Assembly (NCBI GenBank): GCA_012837465.1
Contig: DURG01000231.1
Span: 1 to 11,709 of the forward strand
Source: Propionibacterium sp.
GTDB taxonomy: Bacteria; Actinomycetota; Actinomycetes; Propionibacteriales; Propionibacteriaceae
DNA: 11,709 nucleotides
Direction of reading: 5' to 3'
Below the pieces are notes generated by a model, which had not been told where the DNA came from, did not search any database, and saw nothing but the letters and a program-made list of their open reading frames with translations. The translations under genes and the position numbers were made by a program. Below are positions 11,300-11,709 of the stretch, in pieces. The first letter of the stretch is position 1. Every line of letters starts with the position of its first letter.

Positions 11300-11709
11300 A
11301 TGGCGAACAACTCGAACCTCAGCAAGCGCGCTGCGCTGCGCCAGGCACAGGAGGCTGAGGAGCGCAGCAAGCGCACCAAGCGGATCATGGTCTTCGGCGC
11401 CGCGTTGGCCGCCCTCGTCGTGGTCGCCGTGCTGGCGATCGTGATCGTCCAGGCCGTGGGCAACCGCACCTCCGTCGCCGAGGAGCAGCTCACCCCGCCC
11501 AACGCCACCGAGGGCTACGGCATCCCCCTGGACGGCAAGACGCCGACGGAGGACAAGCCCCACCTCATCGTCTGGGAGGACTTCCAGTGCCCTGCGTGCG
11601 CCAACGTCGAGGCGATGTTCGGCCCCGCCATCGCGGAACTGGTCGCCAACGGTGACATCACCACCGAGATCCGCACCGCGTCCTTCATGGATCGCGGCCG
11701 CGAGGACGG
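11300..11709 (+). CDS. Second DsbA/thioredoxin-fold protein, partial at window end (CPAC active site)
   Basis: The first 136 residues are present and the gene runs off the window. The architecture is the same as in the upstream paralogue: a charged N-terminus (RAALRQAQEAEERSKRTKRIM, differing at a few positions), one transmembrane helix (about 30-51), the linker EEQLTPPNA and then the start of a DsbA-like domain with Cys97-Pro-Ala-Cys100 in HLIVWEDFQCPAC. The cysteines fall at exactly the same residue numbers as in the neighbour, which indicates tandem gene duplication. The Pro-containing CxxC is closer to classical DsbA/DsbC-type oxidoreductases. It is probably membrane-anchored, acting outside the cytoplasmic membrane on exported thiols. 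The cis-proline loop and C-terminus lie outside the window. Confidence 0.88.
   Translation, partial: MANNSNLSKRAALRQAQEAEERSKRTKRIMVFGAALAALVVVAVLAIVIVQAVGNRTSVAEEQLTPPNATEGYGIPLDGKTPTEDKPHLIVWEDFQCPACANVEAMFGPAIAELVANGDITTEIRTASFMDRGRED

Noticed and set aside
1..11709. CRISPR array, tRNA/rRNA genes, transposases, prophage genes or riboswitches
   Set aside because: None was recognised by eye: I saw no regularly spaced repeats, no tRNA-like cloverleaf and no relevant protein motifs.

Overview
The window is high-GC DNA with dense coding and GTG/TTG starts. It carries the actinobacterial block folC - DUF4233 - ndk - radical SAM TIGR03960 - TIGR03936 - rne, which points to a chromosomal segment of an actinomycete. 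The protein sequences feel closest to the Propionibacteriaceae (Tessaracoccus/Propionibacterium-like), but that family assignment is an impression, not a computed result.

Layout. On the minus strand, reading from high to low coordinates, folC, a DUF4233 membrane protein, ndk and a CPBP-family intramembrane protease homologue form one tight operon. Each junction is a 4-base GTGA stop/start overlap. The long radical SAM gene of family TIGR03960 follows after 36 bases and has its own promoter-like -10. A DUF1846 (UPF0371) gene lies further along on the same strand. At the low end come the small TIGR03936 (DUF2344) gene and the first 42 codons of a gene that is very probably rne (ribonuclease E/G).

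On the plus strand there are two islands. At 1074-3457 an AGE-family sugar epimerase/isomerase gene is translationally coupled to a CynX/NimT-type MFS transporter. At 10424-11709 two tandem paralogous membrane-anchored DsbA/thioredoxin-fold proteins are divergent from folC; the second runs off the window.

How they fit together. FolC (folate polyglutamylation) and Ndk (NTP balancing) are housekeeping enzymes. TIGR03960 and TIGR03936 are a widely co-occurring, functionally uncharacterised pair usually found side by side upstream of rne. Here about 4.2 kb (the AGE-MFS pair plus the DUF1846 gene) separates them. The DsbA-like pair probably acts on cysteines outside the membrane.

The most striking non-coding feature is the 19-base gap between the TIGR03936 and AGE genes. 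A single palindromic TANNNTA can serve as the -10 element for both directions, with each ATG exactly 7 bases beyond its hexamer, so both genes would be transcribed leaderless from one symmetric promoter. I saw no tRNA, rRNA, CRISPR array, transposase or phage gene, and no clear candidate for a wholly new multi-gene system.
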